64,000 bases of DNA, taken from UBA7332 sp051657165. Lineage in GTDB: Bacteria; Bacteroidota; Bacteroidia; Bacteroidales; UBA7332. This document shows, piece after piece, positions 8,308-17,122 of this stretch (the first letter of the stretch is position 1; every line of letters begins with the position of its first letter). Made by a program: the position numbers and the translations under genes. The stretch is from positions 1 through 64,000 of the forward strand of contig JBOFKD010000161.1 of assembly GCA_051657165.1 (NCBI GenBank). Reading direction: 5' to 3'. Below the pieces are notes generated by a model that did no database searches, had not been told where the DNA came from, and saw only the letters and a list, made by a program, of their open reading frames with translations.

Positions 8308-10659
8308 TCACACAATTAATAATTTGGCAAAACGCAGCAACAGCGTTTTCTCGCCAAATGTTTCAAACAGAACAATTGCTTTGCGATTATCTCCTTCACC
8401 TTCCAGTGATTTAACAATACCACTTCCAAATCGTTCATGCTGAACGTGAACTCCTGCTACTAATTCACCACCCGATGACGGGGCTGAATGTGCCGGTGGT
8501 ACACTTGTCTGACCTGTCTGTTTTGAAACAGATGTACCGGAAGCCTGATTCAAAGGAGAAAGCTTTTGTCTGAAATTAGCTGCGCGTTGTGAAACGTCTG
8601 CGGCCAGTTGATTGTAGTCAGACCCTTTTCTTTTTTGCTCTTCGGACACAACCGAAGCAGGTGCCGAAAACAGATTATCTCCTGTTGACACTACCGTATG
8701 GTCAATCAGAAAGTCTTTATCTATATCTTTGAGAAAACGGCTTGGAGAGGTCATATTATTTACACCATGCCTGAATCTGTTCTTCGAATAAGTCAGAATA
8801 CAGCTTTTCTCGGCTCTGGTTATAGCCACATAAAACAAGCGGCGCTCTTCCTCTAACTCTCTTGCTGACATTTTAGACATGGATGACGGAAATAACTCTT
8901 CCTCCATACCTACAACAAATACATGCTTAAATTCCAGTCCTTTTGCAGAGTGTATTGTCATCATAGTGACTTTATTCTTCTCAGCTTCATTATCAGTATC
9001 CTGATCAGTAGCAAGTGAAACCTCTGACAGAAAATCAGCTAAAGAAGGTTGTTCTACACCTTCTTCCTGCTTCATCGTACAATATTCCTGTACACCTTTC
9101 AGCAGCTCCTCCACATTCTGAGTTTTTGTCTGGGCCTCAACAGTTCCTTCACTCTGTAAATCTGCCGCAATACCCGTAAGTTTTACGACAGCAAGGACTA
9201 GTTCATAAGCTGTGGATTCCTCTTTTAAGGATGTCAGCGTATCAATTAACTCACGGAATCCGGCTAATTTCTTAGCTGTTCCTGCATTAATTTTCAAAGC
9301 ATAATCTAAGGGTGATGTTAAAACATTCCACATAGATGTATTATTTAGCAATGCAGCATCGGATATTTTACCCAGAGTAGTATCGCCTATTCCTCTGGCC
9401 GGATAATTAATAACCCGTTTGAATGCTTCTTCATCCTTCGGATTAATAAGCAACCGACAGTAAGCGATTACGTCTTTAATTTCCTTCCGCTGATAAAATG
9501 ATAAGCCGCCATAAATACGATAAGGGATATTACGCTTACGTAAAGCTTCTTCCATTATACGGGACTGAGCATTTGTGCGGTATAAGATAACAAAATCACT
9601 GTATTCGGCATGACTTGTTAATCTCATCTCGGCAATCTTATTCGCTACCAGATAACCTTCTTCATAATCCGAATAGGCACTGAACAGACGAATCTTCTCT
9701 CCGGTTTCGTTTTCAGAGAAAACATTCTTCTTGATCTGCTGTCTGTTCTTACTGATAAGACTGTTAGCTGCATCTACAATATTTTTTGTTGACCGGTAGT
9801 TCTGTTCCAGTTTAAAAACTTTACACTCTGGGAAAGTACTTTTAAAATTCAGAATATTATCGATATTCGCTCCACGGAAAGAATAGATACTTTGTGCATC
9901 ATCTCCCACGACACATACCCGGTGATGTGCAGCAGCAAGCTGTTGCACGATCAGATGCTGGGCATAATTAGTATCCTGATACTCATCTACCAGAATAAAC
10001 ATGAATCGATTCCGGTACTTCTCGAGTATCTGAGGGTGATCGCGAAAAAGTATGTTTGTATAAAGCAGCAAATCATCAAAATCCATTGCACCCGCAGCTT
10101 TACAACGCTGTGCATAAACCTGATAGATATTGCGTATCTCGGGCATTTTTGATGCAAAATCCTGCTCCATCAACTGTTGACTGGCTGCATACATACCCGG
10201 TGTATAGAGTGCATTTTTTGCAGCAGAGATACGACTATATACCGCATTTGGTTTATAGATTTTATCATCCAGCTTCATTTCTTTTACGATAGCTTTCAGC
10301 AGATTCTTAGTATCTGATGTATCATAAATAGTAAAATCTGATGTAAACCCGATATGTTCAGCTTCTGCTCTTAATATTCGGGAAAAGATGGAGTGAAAGG
10401 TCCCCATCCACAAACGCGATGCGATAGAATCACCAACCATTCTGCCAATACGCTCCTTCATCTCTCTGGCGGCCTTATTGGTAAAAGTCAGTGCCAGGAT
10501 TGTAGAAGGATGTAGTCCTCGTTGCAGAAGATAAGCAATCTTAGTAGTTAACACACGCGTTTTTCCCGAACCTGCTCCGGCAATTACCAGAGAGGGTCCC
10601 TCGCAGTATAAGACGGCATCGCGCTGGCCGGGATTTAATGAATTAAGAACTTCCTCCAT
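8308..10659 (-). CDS. pcrA: UvrD/PcrA-type ATP-dependent 3'-5' DNA helicase
   Basis: Superfamily 1A helicase of 783 residues, acting in nucleotide-excision repair and in clearing replication and transcription obstacles. Walker A GAGSGKT is at 28-34, motif II VDEYQDTN begins near 224, QNYRST is motif III/IV, TIHSAKGLEF is motif V and VAITRAEK is motif VI. The C-terminal 60 residues (HERFGSGIVKSLEGEG) form the Tudor-like RNA-polymerase-binding domain seen in PcrA. Length and layout are normal. The name PcrA or UvrD is a matter of convention in this phylum. Confidence 0.94.
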   Translation of the reverse strand: MEEVLNSLNPGQRDAVLYCEGPSLVIAGAGSGKTRVLTTKIAYLLQRGLHPSTILALTFTNKAAREMKERIGRMVGDSIASRLWMGTFHSIFSRILRAEAEHIGFTSDFTIYDTSDTKNLLKAIVKEMKLDDKIYKPNAVYSRISAAKNALYTPGMYAASQQLMEQDFASKMPEIRNIYQVYAQRCKAAGAMDFDDLLLYTNILFRDHPQILEKYRNRFMFILVDEYQDTNYAQHLIVQQLAAAHHRVCVVGDDAQSIYSFRGANIDNILNFKSTFPECKVFKLEQNYRSTKNIVDAANSLISKNRQQIKKNVFSENETGEKIRLFSAYSDYEEGYLVANKIAEMRLTSHAEYSDFVILYRTNAQSRIMEEALRKRNIPYRIYGGLSFYQRKEIKDVIAYCRLLINPKDEEAFKRVINYPARGIGDTTLGKISDAALLNNTSMWNVLTSPLDYALKINAGTAKKLAGFRELIDTLTSLKEESTAYELVLAVVKLTGIAADLQSEGTVEAQTKTQNVEELLKGVQEYCTMKQEEGVEQPSLADFLSEVSLATDQDTDNEAEKNKVTMMTIHSAKGLEFKHVFVVGMEEELFPSSMSKMSARELEEERRLFYVAITRAEKSCILTYSKNRFRHGVNNMTSPSRFLKDIDKDFLIDHTVVSTGDNLFSAPASVVSEEQKRKGSDYNQLAADVSQRAANFRQKLSPLNQASGTSVSKQTGQTSVPPAHSAPSSGGELVAGVHVQHERFGSGIVKSLEGEGDNRKAIVLFETFGEKTLLLRFAKLLIV

Positions 10660-10676
10660 AATAGTATATAGATAAA

Positions 10677-10727
10677 CATACCTACGAAGATGCTTCGCAG
10701 GTATGTCAGAGACATTCTACAGAATGT
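10677..10727 (-). terminator. Tandem hairpins downstream of hisS (possible terminator)
   Basis: Two inverted repeats lie between hisS and pcrA: 10712-10727 (ACATTC with GAATGT) and a 13-bp stem with one mismatch at 10677-10705. The T run after the second on the minus strand is weak (TTTATC), so termination may be partial. Confidence 0.45.
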
Positions 10728-10752
10728 CCTATGCTTATTTTAGAATACGCTT

Positions 10753-12114
10753 TTATTTAATAACCTCTATCAGCTCTTCAAGAGATACAGTCATTTGTTC
10801 GCCGGTAATCATATTTTTCAGACTTACCTGTTTTGCAGCCATTTCTGTTCCCCCTACGATTGCTACATAAGGAATCTTTTTATTATCTGCATAACTCATC
10901 TGTTTTTTCATCTTAGCTGTTTCCGGATAAATCTCCGTCCGGATACCATACTGGCGAAGCTTCTTGATCATATCCAGACAATATTCTTCCTCCTCTTCAC
11001 CAAAGTTTACAAACATAAGCTGAGTGGTAAGTAAGGAGTCTTCCGGATATAGTTCAAGCTGATTCAATACGTCATAGATACGATCAGCTCCGAATGAAAT
11101 ACCGACACCCGAAACGCCTGAAAGACCAAACACACCGGTAAGATTATCATAACGACCTCCTCCGGTGATACTTCCTATCTGCACATCTAATGCTTTTACT
11201 TCGAAAATTGCACCAGTGTAGTAGTTTAATCCACGGGCAAGAGTAAGATCCAGTTCGAAATCGCAACGAATACCTAATTTGTCTGTCTTGCGAAGAATAT
11301 ATTTCATCTCAGCAACACCAATCTGACCAATTTCTGATCCGGCAAGAACATTGCGAAGAACTGATAACTTTTCAGCATTTGTACCTTCCAGAAGAATTAT
11401 TGGCTGAAGCAAATTGATAGCCTCTTGTGTAATACCCTTAGAAGCTAACTCTTCATTTACTTTTTCTAATCCGATTTTATCCAGTTTATCAATTGCAACC
11501 GTAATATCTACAATCTTCTCAGGAGCACCGATAATCTCTGCTATTCCTGTCAGAATTTTGCGGTTGTTCATTTTTATAGAAACCCGGATTCCAAAACGAT
11601 GAAACACCTCATCCATTAACTGAATAAGCTCAACTTCATTCAATAGAGAATCTGAACCTACCACATCGGCATCACATTGATAAAACTCTCTGTAACGTCC
11701 TTTCTGAGGTCTGTCGGCACGCCATACCGGTTGTATCTGAAAACGTTTGAATGGAAACGAAATTTCATTTCTGTTCATTACTACAAATCGTGCAAAAGGC
11801 ACAGTTAAGTCGTAACGCAAGCCCTTCTCACACATTTTTACAGAGAGACGTGTTGTATTTCTTTCCAATAACTCTTCGTCAGAAATTCCTTTTGTAAAAT
11901 CTCCTGAATTTTGGATTTTAAACAGCAACTTATCCCCTTCGTCTCCGTATTTACCCATTAGAGTCGAAAGATTTTCCATTGCCGGAGTTTCGATTTGCTG
12001 ATATCCATAAAGATGGAATACCTCACGAATCGTATTAAATATATAGTTACGTTTCGCCATTTCAACGGGCGAAAAATCTCTGGTCCCTTTAGGAATCGAT
12101 GGTTTTGCTGCCAT
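10753..12114 (-). CDS. hisS: Histidyl-tRNA synthetase
   Basis: Class II aminoacyl-tRNA synthetase charging tRNA-His, 453 residues. Motif 1 (around residues 45-60), motif 2 with the FQIQPVWRADRPQKGRYREF segment, the histidine-binding loop LARGLNYYTGAIFE and motif 3 (GGGRYDNL followed by GVGISFGADRI) are present. The C-terminal 95 residues form the anticodon-binding domain. A good -7 box precedes it, so it has its own promoter. Confidence 0.97.
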   Translation of the reverse strand: MAAKPSIPKGTRDFSPVEMAKRNYIFNTIREVFHLYGYQQIETPAMENLSTLMGKYGDEGDKLLFKIQNSGDFTKGISDEELLERNTTRLSVKMCEKGLRYDLTVPFARFVVMNRNEISFPFKRFQIQPVWRADRPQKGRYREFYQCDADVVGSDSLLNEVELIQLMDEVFHRFGIRVSIKMNNRKILTGIAEIIGAPEKIVDITVAIDKLDKIGLEKVNEELASKGITQEAINLLQPIILLEGTNAEKLSVLRNVLAGSEIGQIGVAEMKYILRKTDKLGIRCDFELDLTLARGLNYYTGAIFEVKALDVQIGSITGGGRYDNLTGVFGLSGVSGVGISFGADRIYDVLNQLELYPEDSLLTTQLMFVNFGEEEEEYCLDMIKKLRQYGIRTEIYPETAKMKKQMSYADNKKIPYVAIVGGTEMAAKQVSLKNMITGEQMTVSLEELIEVIK

Positions 12115-12150
12115 ATCGTAGTATTTTTTACAATTTCGTTATTCTGATGA

Positions 12151-12158
12151 CAAAGATA
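12151..12158 (-). promoter_or_regulatory. Candidate -7 box for hisS
   Basis: The minus strand reads TATCTTTG, an exact TAnnTTTG match, 37 bases before the hisS start codon. Confidence 0.55.
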
Positions 12159-12192
12159 TGAATTTTAAAAGACTCTGTCTATCTCCACATAT

Positions 12193-12240
12193 AAAAAATA
12201 AAGGGGATGAACCTTTCGGTACACCCCCTTATTTTTCTTT
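12193..12240 (-). terminator. Intrinsic terminator of rpsP
   Basis: A GC-rich stem (AAGGGGGT with ATCCCCTT) is extended by A/T pairs on both sides. The minus strand leaves it through TTTATTTTTT. It lies 20 bases past the rpsP stop codon. Confidence 0.85.
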
Positions 12241-12259
12241 TGCTTCGAATCGCTAAATA

Positions 12260-12787
12260 TTATTCAGCAGCAGCTTCTTCAGCCGGAGCTTCTTCTGTAG
12301 CTTCTTCAGCTGTTTCTTCTGCAGTTGCAGCAGCTAATTTAGCAGCAACAGCTTCAGCTTTTGCTTTGTTTACTTCAGCTTCTCTTTCAAGACGTGCTTT
12401 AGCAGCAGCAGCTTTATCAGCAGCTAGTTTACCTTTAACAGCATCTACTGCAGCAATTTTACCAGCTTTCCATGCAGCGAATTTTTCTTCAGCTTGCTCA
12501 GCAGTAAAAGCGCCTTTTTTAACACCACCCATAAGGTGATTTTTCATCATAACTCCTTCTTTAGAAAGAATGCTTTTCGCTGTATCAGTTGGTTGTGCAC
12601 CATTACCTACCCAGAACATAGCTCTTTCGAAGTTTAAATCAATTGTTGCAGGGTTTGTGTTTGGATTGTATGAACCAATTCTTTCAACACATTTACCGTC
12701 ACGTTTTGCACGGCTGTCTGCGATAACAATGTGATAAAACGCATAACCTTTGCGTCCGTGTCTCTGCAATCTGATTTTAGTTGCCAT
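12260..12787 (-). CDS. rpsP: 30S ribosomal protein S16 with long C-terminal tail
   Basis: Small-subunit protein S16, 175 residues against 80-90 in most bacteria. The S16 core is residues 1-85 (MATKIRLQRHGRKGYAFYHIV, IGSYNPNT, WVGNGAQPTDTA). Residues from about 95 on are a low-complexity tail, first Ala/Lys-rich (KAAAAKARLEREAEV) and then acidic (EETAEEATEEAPAEE). Such tails are known in Bacteroidetes S16; their role is not established. The usual rimM-trmD-rplS neighbours are absent. A -7 box lies 55 bases upstream. Confidence 0.96.
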   Translation of the reverse strand: MATKIRLQRHGRKGYAFYHIVIADSRAKRDGKCVERIGSYNPNTNPATIDLNFERAMFWVGNGAQPTDTAKSILSKEGVMMKNHLMGGVKKGAFTAEQAEEKFAAWKAGKIAAVDAVKGKLAADKAAAAKARLEREAEVNKAKAEAVAAKLAAATAEETAEEATEEAPAEEAAAE

Positions 12788-12841
12788 TTTCTTTTCGTTT
12801 TTATTGATTAAACTTATTGCTAATAACCCGTATTAGCGGTG

Positions 12842-12849
12842 CAAATATA
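12842..12849 (-). promoter_or_regulatory. Candidate -7 box for rpsP
   Basis: The minus strand reads TATATTTG (TAnnTTTG), placing the start of transcription near 12835 and giving a leader of about 48 bases. Confidence 0.55.
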
Positions 12850-12876
12850 GCTATATTTTCTGAATCTCACACTCTT

Positions 12877-14577
12877 TTATTCGTTATTTTCAACATCCTC
12901 ATCATATTCGGCTACTATTGCCGGCTGCGAAACACCCGTTTGAGGCAGAAATCCGAGTAATGTTAGTAAGTTCTGACGCACTCCGTCTCTGACAACAAAC
13001 CATTTCATCTCTTCTTTTTCTATCAAATCTTTCCCGGACAACCAGCAAAGTATTTTATCTGAAACAGGCTCGAAGATTTTAAACGGAATTTTTTTCACAG
13101 GAAGTCCGGCTTTCAGCCAGCAAACTGCCACAGCCGGTAAATAACGGGAATCAAACAGGTTTACAAATTCAAACAACAACAGACCCCGCTTCTCCAGACT
13201 CAGCGGACTATCCAGTACTCCTTTCTCAGTCAGCCAGTTGACAAAAGTCTCCATAAAGCTTTCCTTTTCTACTATTATACGCTGCAAAAACGATTGCCAT
13301 ACAGGAGCATTGTAATACATATCAATCATTCTGGACAATCGTTTCGAATCCTGCAAATCGGCAGGCGTCATCCCGTCAGAAGCCAGAATCTCATAAGGAG
13401 GGAGTGGTGAATATATCAAACCAAGCTCTTTAGCACGCTCCCTCATTTCTGTGCCTGGAAGAACCTTCAATAATTCGAGTTGAATCTCGCCCGCTTTAAG
13501 TGAGGCCAGCGTTCTGACATCTTCTTTCAATTGCTGAAGCGTATAAAGTGGTAATCCGGCTATCAGGTCAGCATGCACTTCCATATTATCCAAAGAGCAT
13601 AAATAAGCAAGACCTTCAATCGAATCCTCCAGTGAGCCTAACCTTTTTGATGTATTCAGCACATCCTGGCGCAATGATTGAATCCCGGCCTCCAGATGCA
13701 ATAATCCTATCGGTAGTTTAGCCATCCGCTGACGCAAAGATTCGCCCAGAAGTGCAGGATGAATCTCAAGGTGGAAACACAATTTACCGGCATACGATTC
13801 AAAAAGATCAAGCATCTCATGAGCCTGTTTACTATTTGCATTAAAGGTTCTATCCAGCAATCGGATATGAGTGATTCCGGCATTAGCATAAAACTCAAGC
13901 CTGCGTTTTATTTCAGCCTGAGAAATACGACGTACCGGACGATCATTACCACTTGTACAAAATGCACAGGTATTAAAACAGCCTCGTGTCGTTTCTAATT
14001 GAACAAAAGCTTTATCTGTCCTGAAAAAAGGAGATTCTTCAGGTGCTTCCAGTTCCTGAAAACGTGCCACTTTTGCATGTCCGTTATCTACATAATTTCC
14101 TGAAGCATCAATATAACATGCTCCCGTTATATCGGTCAGTGTATCTTTGGAATCATCTGAACTATGCAACAACTTATTAAGCCATGCAGGCAAAGACTCC
14201 TCTCCTTCTCCACGGAATACAGCATACACATAACTATTATTTCTTAGGAACATTTCATTATCTCCCAGAAATTCAGGACCTCCCATCACGATTTTACAAG
14301 ATGGTAAGAGTGCATGCACACGAGTAAGAACTGCATGCAGCATTTCAGCAGTAAAAAGCCAGGATGTAGCAGCCAGAATATCAGGCTTCTTATCGATTAT
14401 ATCATTAACTATATTAGTTACAGGCATATGAAGTGTTGCCGATAATACATCCCACTCAACGCTTTCAGACCACTCTTTTACCTGTGCCTGCGCATGAATA
14501 GCCGGAAGGGCAAGAGATGTATGTGCAAAGGAGGCGTTAAGATCCAGCCAAAGCAAACGCAATATTTTATTATTCAT
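12877..14577 (-). CDS. B12-binding domain radical SAM protein (DUF4080 C-terminus)
   Basis: Radical S-adenosylmethionine enzyme of the cobalamin-dependent class, 566 residues. The N-terminal 150 residues fit a B12-binding Rossmann domain (DILAATSWLF, KIVMGGPEF). The cluster motif is RGCFNTCAFC, with cysteines at about 200, 204 and 207, followed by the SAM barrel. The last 200 residues fit the DUF4080 extension seen with this subgroup. The substrate is unknown; relatives modify tetrapyrroles, RNA or peptides. The frame is open to a TTG at 14616, but that codon overlaps the -7 box at 14606-14613, so the ATG at 14577 is preferred. Confidence 0.85.
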   Translation of the reverse strand: MNNKILRLLWLDLNASFAHTSLALPAIHAQAQVKEWSESVEWDVLSATLHMPVTNIVNDIIDKKPDILAATSWLFTAEMLHAVLTRVHALLPSCKIVMGGPEFLGDNEMFLRNNSYVYAVFRGEGEESLPAWLNKLLHSSDDSKDTLTDITGACYIDASGNYVDNGHAKVARFQELEAPEESPFFRTDKAFVQLETTRGCFNTCAFCTSGNDRPVRRISQAEIKRRLEFYANAGITHIRLLDRTFNANSKQAHEMLDLFESYAGKLCFHLEIHPALLGESLRQRMAKLPIGLLHLEAGIQSLRQDVLNTSKRLGSLEDSIEGLAYLCSLDNMEVHADLIAGLPLYTLQQLKEDVRTLASLKAGEIQLELLKVLPGTEMRERAKELGLIYSPLPPYEILASDGMTPADLQDSKRLSRMIDMYYNAPVWQSFLQRIIVEKESFMETFVNWLTEKGVLDSPLSLEKRGLLLFEFVNLFDSRYLPAVAVCWLKAGLPVKKIPFKIFEPVSDKILCWLSGKDLIEKEEMKWFVVRDGVRQNLLTLLGFLPQTGVSQPAIVAEYDEDVENNE

Positions 14578-14605
14578 TGATATCGTACTCTTTCTTAATG
14601 AACGG

Positions 14606-14613
14606 CAAAGATA
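14606..14613 (-). promoter_or_regulatory. Candidate -7 box for the radical SAM gene
   Basis: The minus strand reads TATCTTTG. Its position 29 bases before the ATG at 14577 rules out the longer TTG start. Confidence 0.55.
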
Positions 14614-14712
14614 CAAATAATAAACAATGCTATAACTGCAATTACGGAGATGATAGGTCTCATCTCCGTAATATATCTCTGTAAACAGATAAAATTACAC
14701 AAAGAACAAACG

Positions 14713-15954
14713 TTATAATGCAGTTAATCCGGAAGCAGCTATTCGCTCAATAGCCTTTATTGTATTTTCTCTTGTACCAAACCCCGTTAATCTGAAATAA
14801 CCTTCACCTTCGGGACCAAACCCGCATCCGGGAGTACCTACAATATTAAGTGTATGCAACATATAATCAAAAAAGCTCCAGGATGTATAACCCTCAGGTA
14901 TCTTCAGCCACACATAAGGCGAATTTACTCCTCCGACTACATCAAACCCTTTATCCATAAGTCCTTCGCGTATAATGCCGGCATTACCAAGATAATAATC
15001 AATTATCTCTTTCACCTGCTTTTTCCCTTCTGTACTATAAACAGCCTCTGCTGCTTTCTGAACTACATATGAAACTCCGTTGAATTTCGTACAGTGACGT
15101 CTGTTCCAAAGTTTATTCAATGACACCTCTACGCCTTCTGTCGTATAGCCTTTCAACTCTTTAGGTACAACCGTGTATGCACAACGGGTTCCGGTAAAAC
15201 CTGCTGTTTTTGAAAAACTCCTGAATTCAATCGCACACTCTTTTGCTCCTTCTATTTCATAAATACTATGCGGAACATCATCTTCTGTAATATATGCCTC
15301 ATAAGCCGCATCAAACAATATAATTGATTTATTTTGGCGGGCATAATCAACCCATTCTGTCAACTGCTGCTTCGTCAAGGTTGTGCCGGTCGGATTATTC
15401 GGAAAACATAAATATATTATATCCGCATGCGCTGACGGCAATGACGGCACAAATTTATTGGCAGCTGTACAAGGTATATAAATAAGCTTATCCCAATGCC
15501 CGGTTGACAACAGATCACCTGCGCGTCCCGACATTACATTGGTATCAATATAGACAGGATAAACCGGATCCATCACTGCCACCACATTATCCTGACCTAA
15601 TATATCACCTATATTCCCCGTATCACTCTTTGAACCATCGCTTACAAAAATCTCATCATGACCCAGGCTCACACCTCGTGACGAGAAATCATTTTCAATA
15701 ATCTGATCCAGCAAAAAACGATATCCCTGCTCAGGTCCATATCCTCGAAACGTTTCAGCTTCTGACATTTCGTCCACAGATTCATGCATAGCTTTTACAA
15801 CCTCCGGAACAAGAGGTTTTGTCACATCTCCAATCCCTAAACGTATTATATCTGCATCGGGATTTTGCTGTTTATAATCACTTACTTTTTTTGCCACTTC
15901 CGAAAACAAATAGCTCCCCGGTAACTTCAAATAATTTTCATTCACTAATGCCAT
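14713..15954 (-). CDS. dapL: LL-diaminopimelate aminotransferase
   Basis: Fold-I PLP aminotransferase, 413 residues. It converts tetrahydrodipicolinate directly to LL-2,6-diaminopimelate, bypassing the DapD/DapC/DapE acyl steps. The PLP lysine is K249 in SFSKTAGFTGTR. The family signatures FPNNPTGT and GYGPEQGYRFL are present, and the C-terminal Arg is in YFRLTGFG. It lies 18 bases downstream of dapF, and the two genes act on successive steps to meso-DAP for lysine and peptidoglycan. The use of DapL is typical of Bacteroidales. Confidence 0.97.
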   Translation of the reverse strand: MALVNENYLKLPGSYLFSEVAKKVSDYKQQNPDADIIRLGIGDVTKPLVPEVVKAMHESVDEMSEAETFRGYGPEQGYRFLLDQIIENDFSSRGVSLGHDEIFVSDGSKSDTGNIGDILGQDNVVAVMDPVYPVYIDTNVMSGRAGDLLSTGHWDKLIYIPCTAANKFVPSLPSAHADIIYLCFPNNPTGTTLTKQQLTEWVDYARQNKSIILFDAAYEAYITEDDVPHSIYEIEGAKECAIEFRSFSKTAGFTGTRCAYTVVPKELKGYTTEGVEVSLNKLWNRRHCTKFNGVSYVVQKAAEAVYSTEGKKQVKEIIDYYLGNAGIIREGLMDKGFDVVGGVNSPYVWLKIPEGYTSWSFFDYMLHTLNIVGTPGCGFGPEGEGYFRLTGFGTRENTIKAIERIAASGLTAL

Positions 15955-15972
15955 ATCCTATAAATCTTCTGA

Positions 15973-16818
15973 TTAATTTTCTAGTAAATTCGTAACTCCG
16001 TCAAACACAAACTCAGCAGGGCCTGTCATATAAACATGATTATCGGTCTCATCCCATCTGATTGTCAGATCTCCGCCTATAAGATGAATCGTGACTTCAC
16101 GTTTCGTATATCCATTCAAAACTGAAGCGACAAGTACAGCACATGCCCCAGTACCACAAGCTAAAGTTTCGCCTGCTCCTCGCTCCCATACCCGCATATT
16201 AAGTGTTGTACTATCTATAATTTCAACAAACTCTGTATTAATACGTTTTGGGAATAGTATATGATTTTCGAATAATGGACCTATAACCGGAAGATTCAGG
16301 TCTTTGATATTGCTGGTAAAAAGAACGGTATGAGGATTTCCCATTGAGACACACGTCATACGCCATATACGGTCTGCCAGTTCAATCTCTTCATTCAGTA
16401 TTATATCTTTTTCACTTACAACAGGTATTAAAGATGGAGTAAGAACAGGCTCACCCATATCTACCGTCACATCCTCAACTAAATTATTTTTCAGATTAAG
16501 GTTAAGAATTATAGTACCTGCACCGGTTTCTAACGTAATTGATGTTTTATCAGTCAGGCCTTTTTCATAAACATATCTGGCAACACACCTTGACGCATTC
16601 CCGCACATTTCGGACTCTGATCCGTCTGCATTAAACATTCTCATTCTGAAATCACAGCTTTCTGAAGGCAAAATTACAACCAGGCCATCTGAACCAATTC
16701 CGTAGTGACGGTCACTCAGTTTAATGGCTGCTTTTCTATAATCAGTAACCTTTTCCTTGAAGCCATCTATATAAATATAATCATTACCGGCTCCTTGCAT
16801 TTTTGTAAACTGTAGCAT
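15973..16818 (-). CDS. dapF: Diaminopimelate epimerase
   Basis: PLP-independent racemase that interconverts LL- and meso-diaminopimelate, 281 residues, with two pseudo-symmetric domains. The two catalytic cysteines are C72 (MCGNASRC) and C221 (LACGTGAC). The N-terminus FTKMQGAGNDYIYID carries the substrate-binding Asn. It is the first gene of the dapF-dapL pair. Confidence 0.97.
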   Translation of the reverse strand: MLQFTKMQGAGNDYIYIDGFKEKVTDYRKAAIKLSDRHYGIGSDGLVVILPSESCDFRMRMFNADGSESEMCGNASRCVARYVYEKGLTDKTSITLETGAGTIILNLNLKNNLVEDVTVDMGEPVLTPSLIPVVSEKDIILNEEIELADRIWRMTCVSMGNPHTVLFTSNIKDLNLPVIGPLFENHILFPKRINTEFVEIIDSTTLNMRVWERGAGETLACGTGACAVLVASVLNGYTKREVTIHLIGGDLTIRWDETDNHVYMTGPAEFVFDGVTNLLEN

Positions 16819-16855
16819 AAATACGTGTTTTTAGTATTTAGAATTATTCAAAAGA

Positions 16856-16863
16856 CAAATATA
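16856..16863 (-). promoter_or_regulatory. Candidate -7 box for dapF-dapL
   Basis: The minus strand reads TATATTTG, 37 bases before the dapF start codon. Confidence 0.5.
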
Positions 16864-17063
16864 AATATTTAGCTTAACAATAAAAGCATATTGATAGTTT
16901 TTTAATACAAAAACAAACATACAGTCACAAACATGTATAACAAACACAATTAATGCAACTTTATACACCCATAATCATCTCAGGTTAGCATAATCCTATA
17001 ATTATCTGATTATCTAAGCAAATCATATATCAATTTAAATATTTCAAACTCCTCTCCGGATAA

Positions 17064-17107
17064 ACAAAAAAAGCACCCGGGATGCTATTAAAACATCCCG
17101 GGTGCTT
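17064..17107 (-). terminator. Intrinsic terminator of the S9 peptidase gene
   Basis: A perfect 13-bp GC-rich stem (17072-17084 with 17094-17106, core CACCCGGGATG) is followed on the minus strand by a run of T. Confidence 0.92.
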
Positions 17108-17122
17108 CTATTCTTCATCCAA

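Larger units (their letters stand above)
16819..17122. other. Intergenic region between the S9 peptidase and dapF
   Basis: This 304-base AT-rich spacer contains the dapF promoter candidate (16856-16863) and the S9 peptidase terminator (17064-17107). Nothing else was recognised between them. Confidence 0.6.

Noticed and set aside
12207..12539. 110-residue plus-strand ORF rich in Ala and Ser
   Set aside because: It is the antisense of the alanine-rich tail of rpsP and has no independent support.
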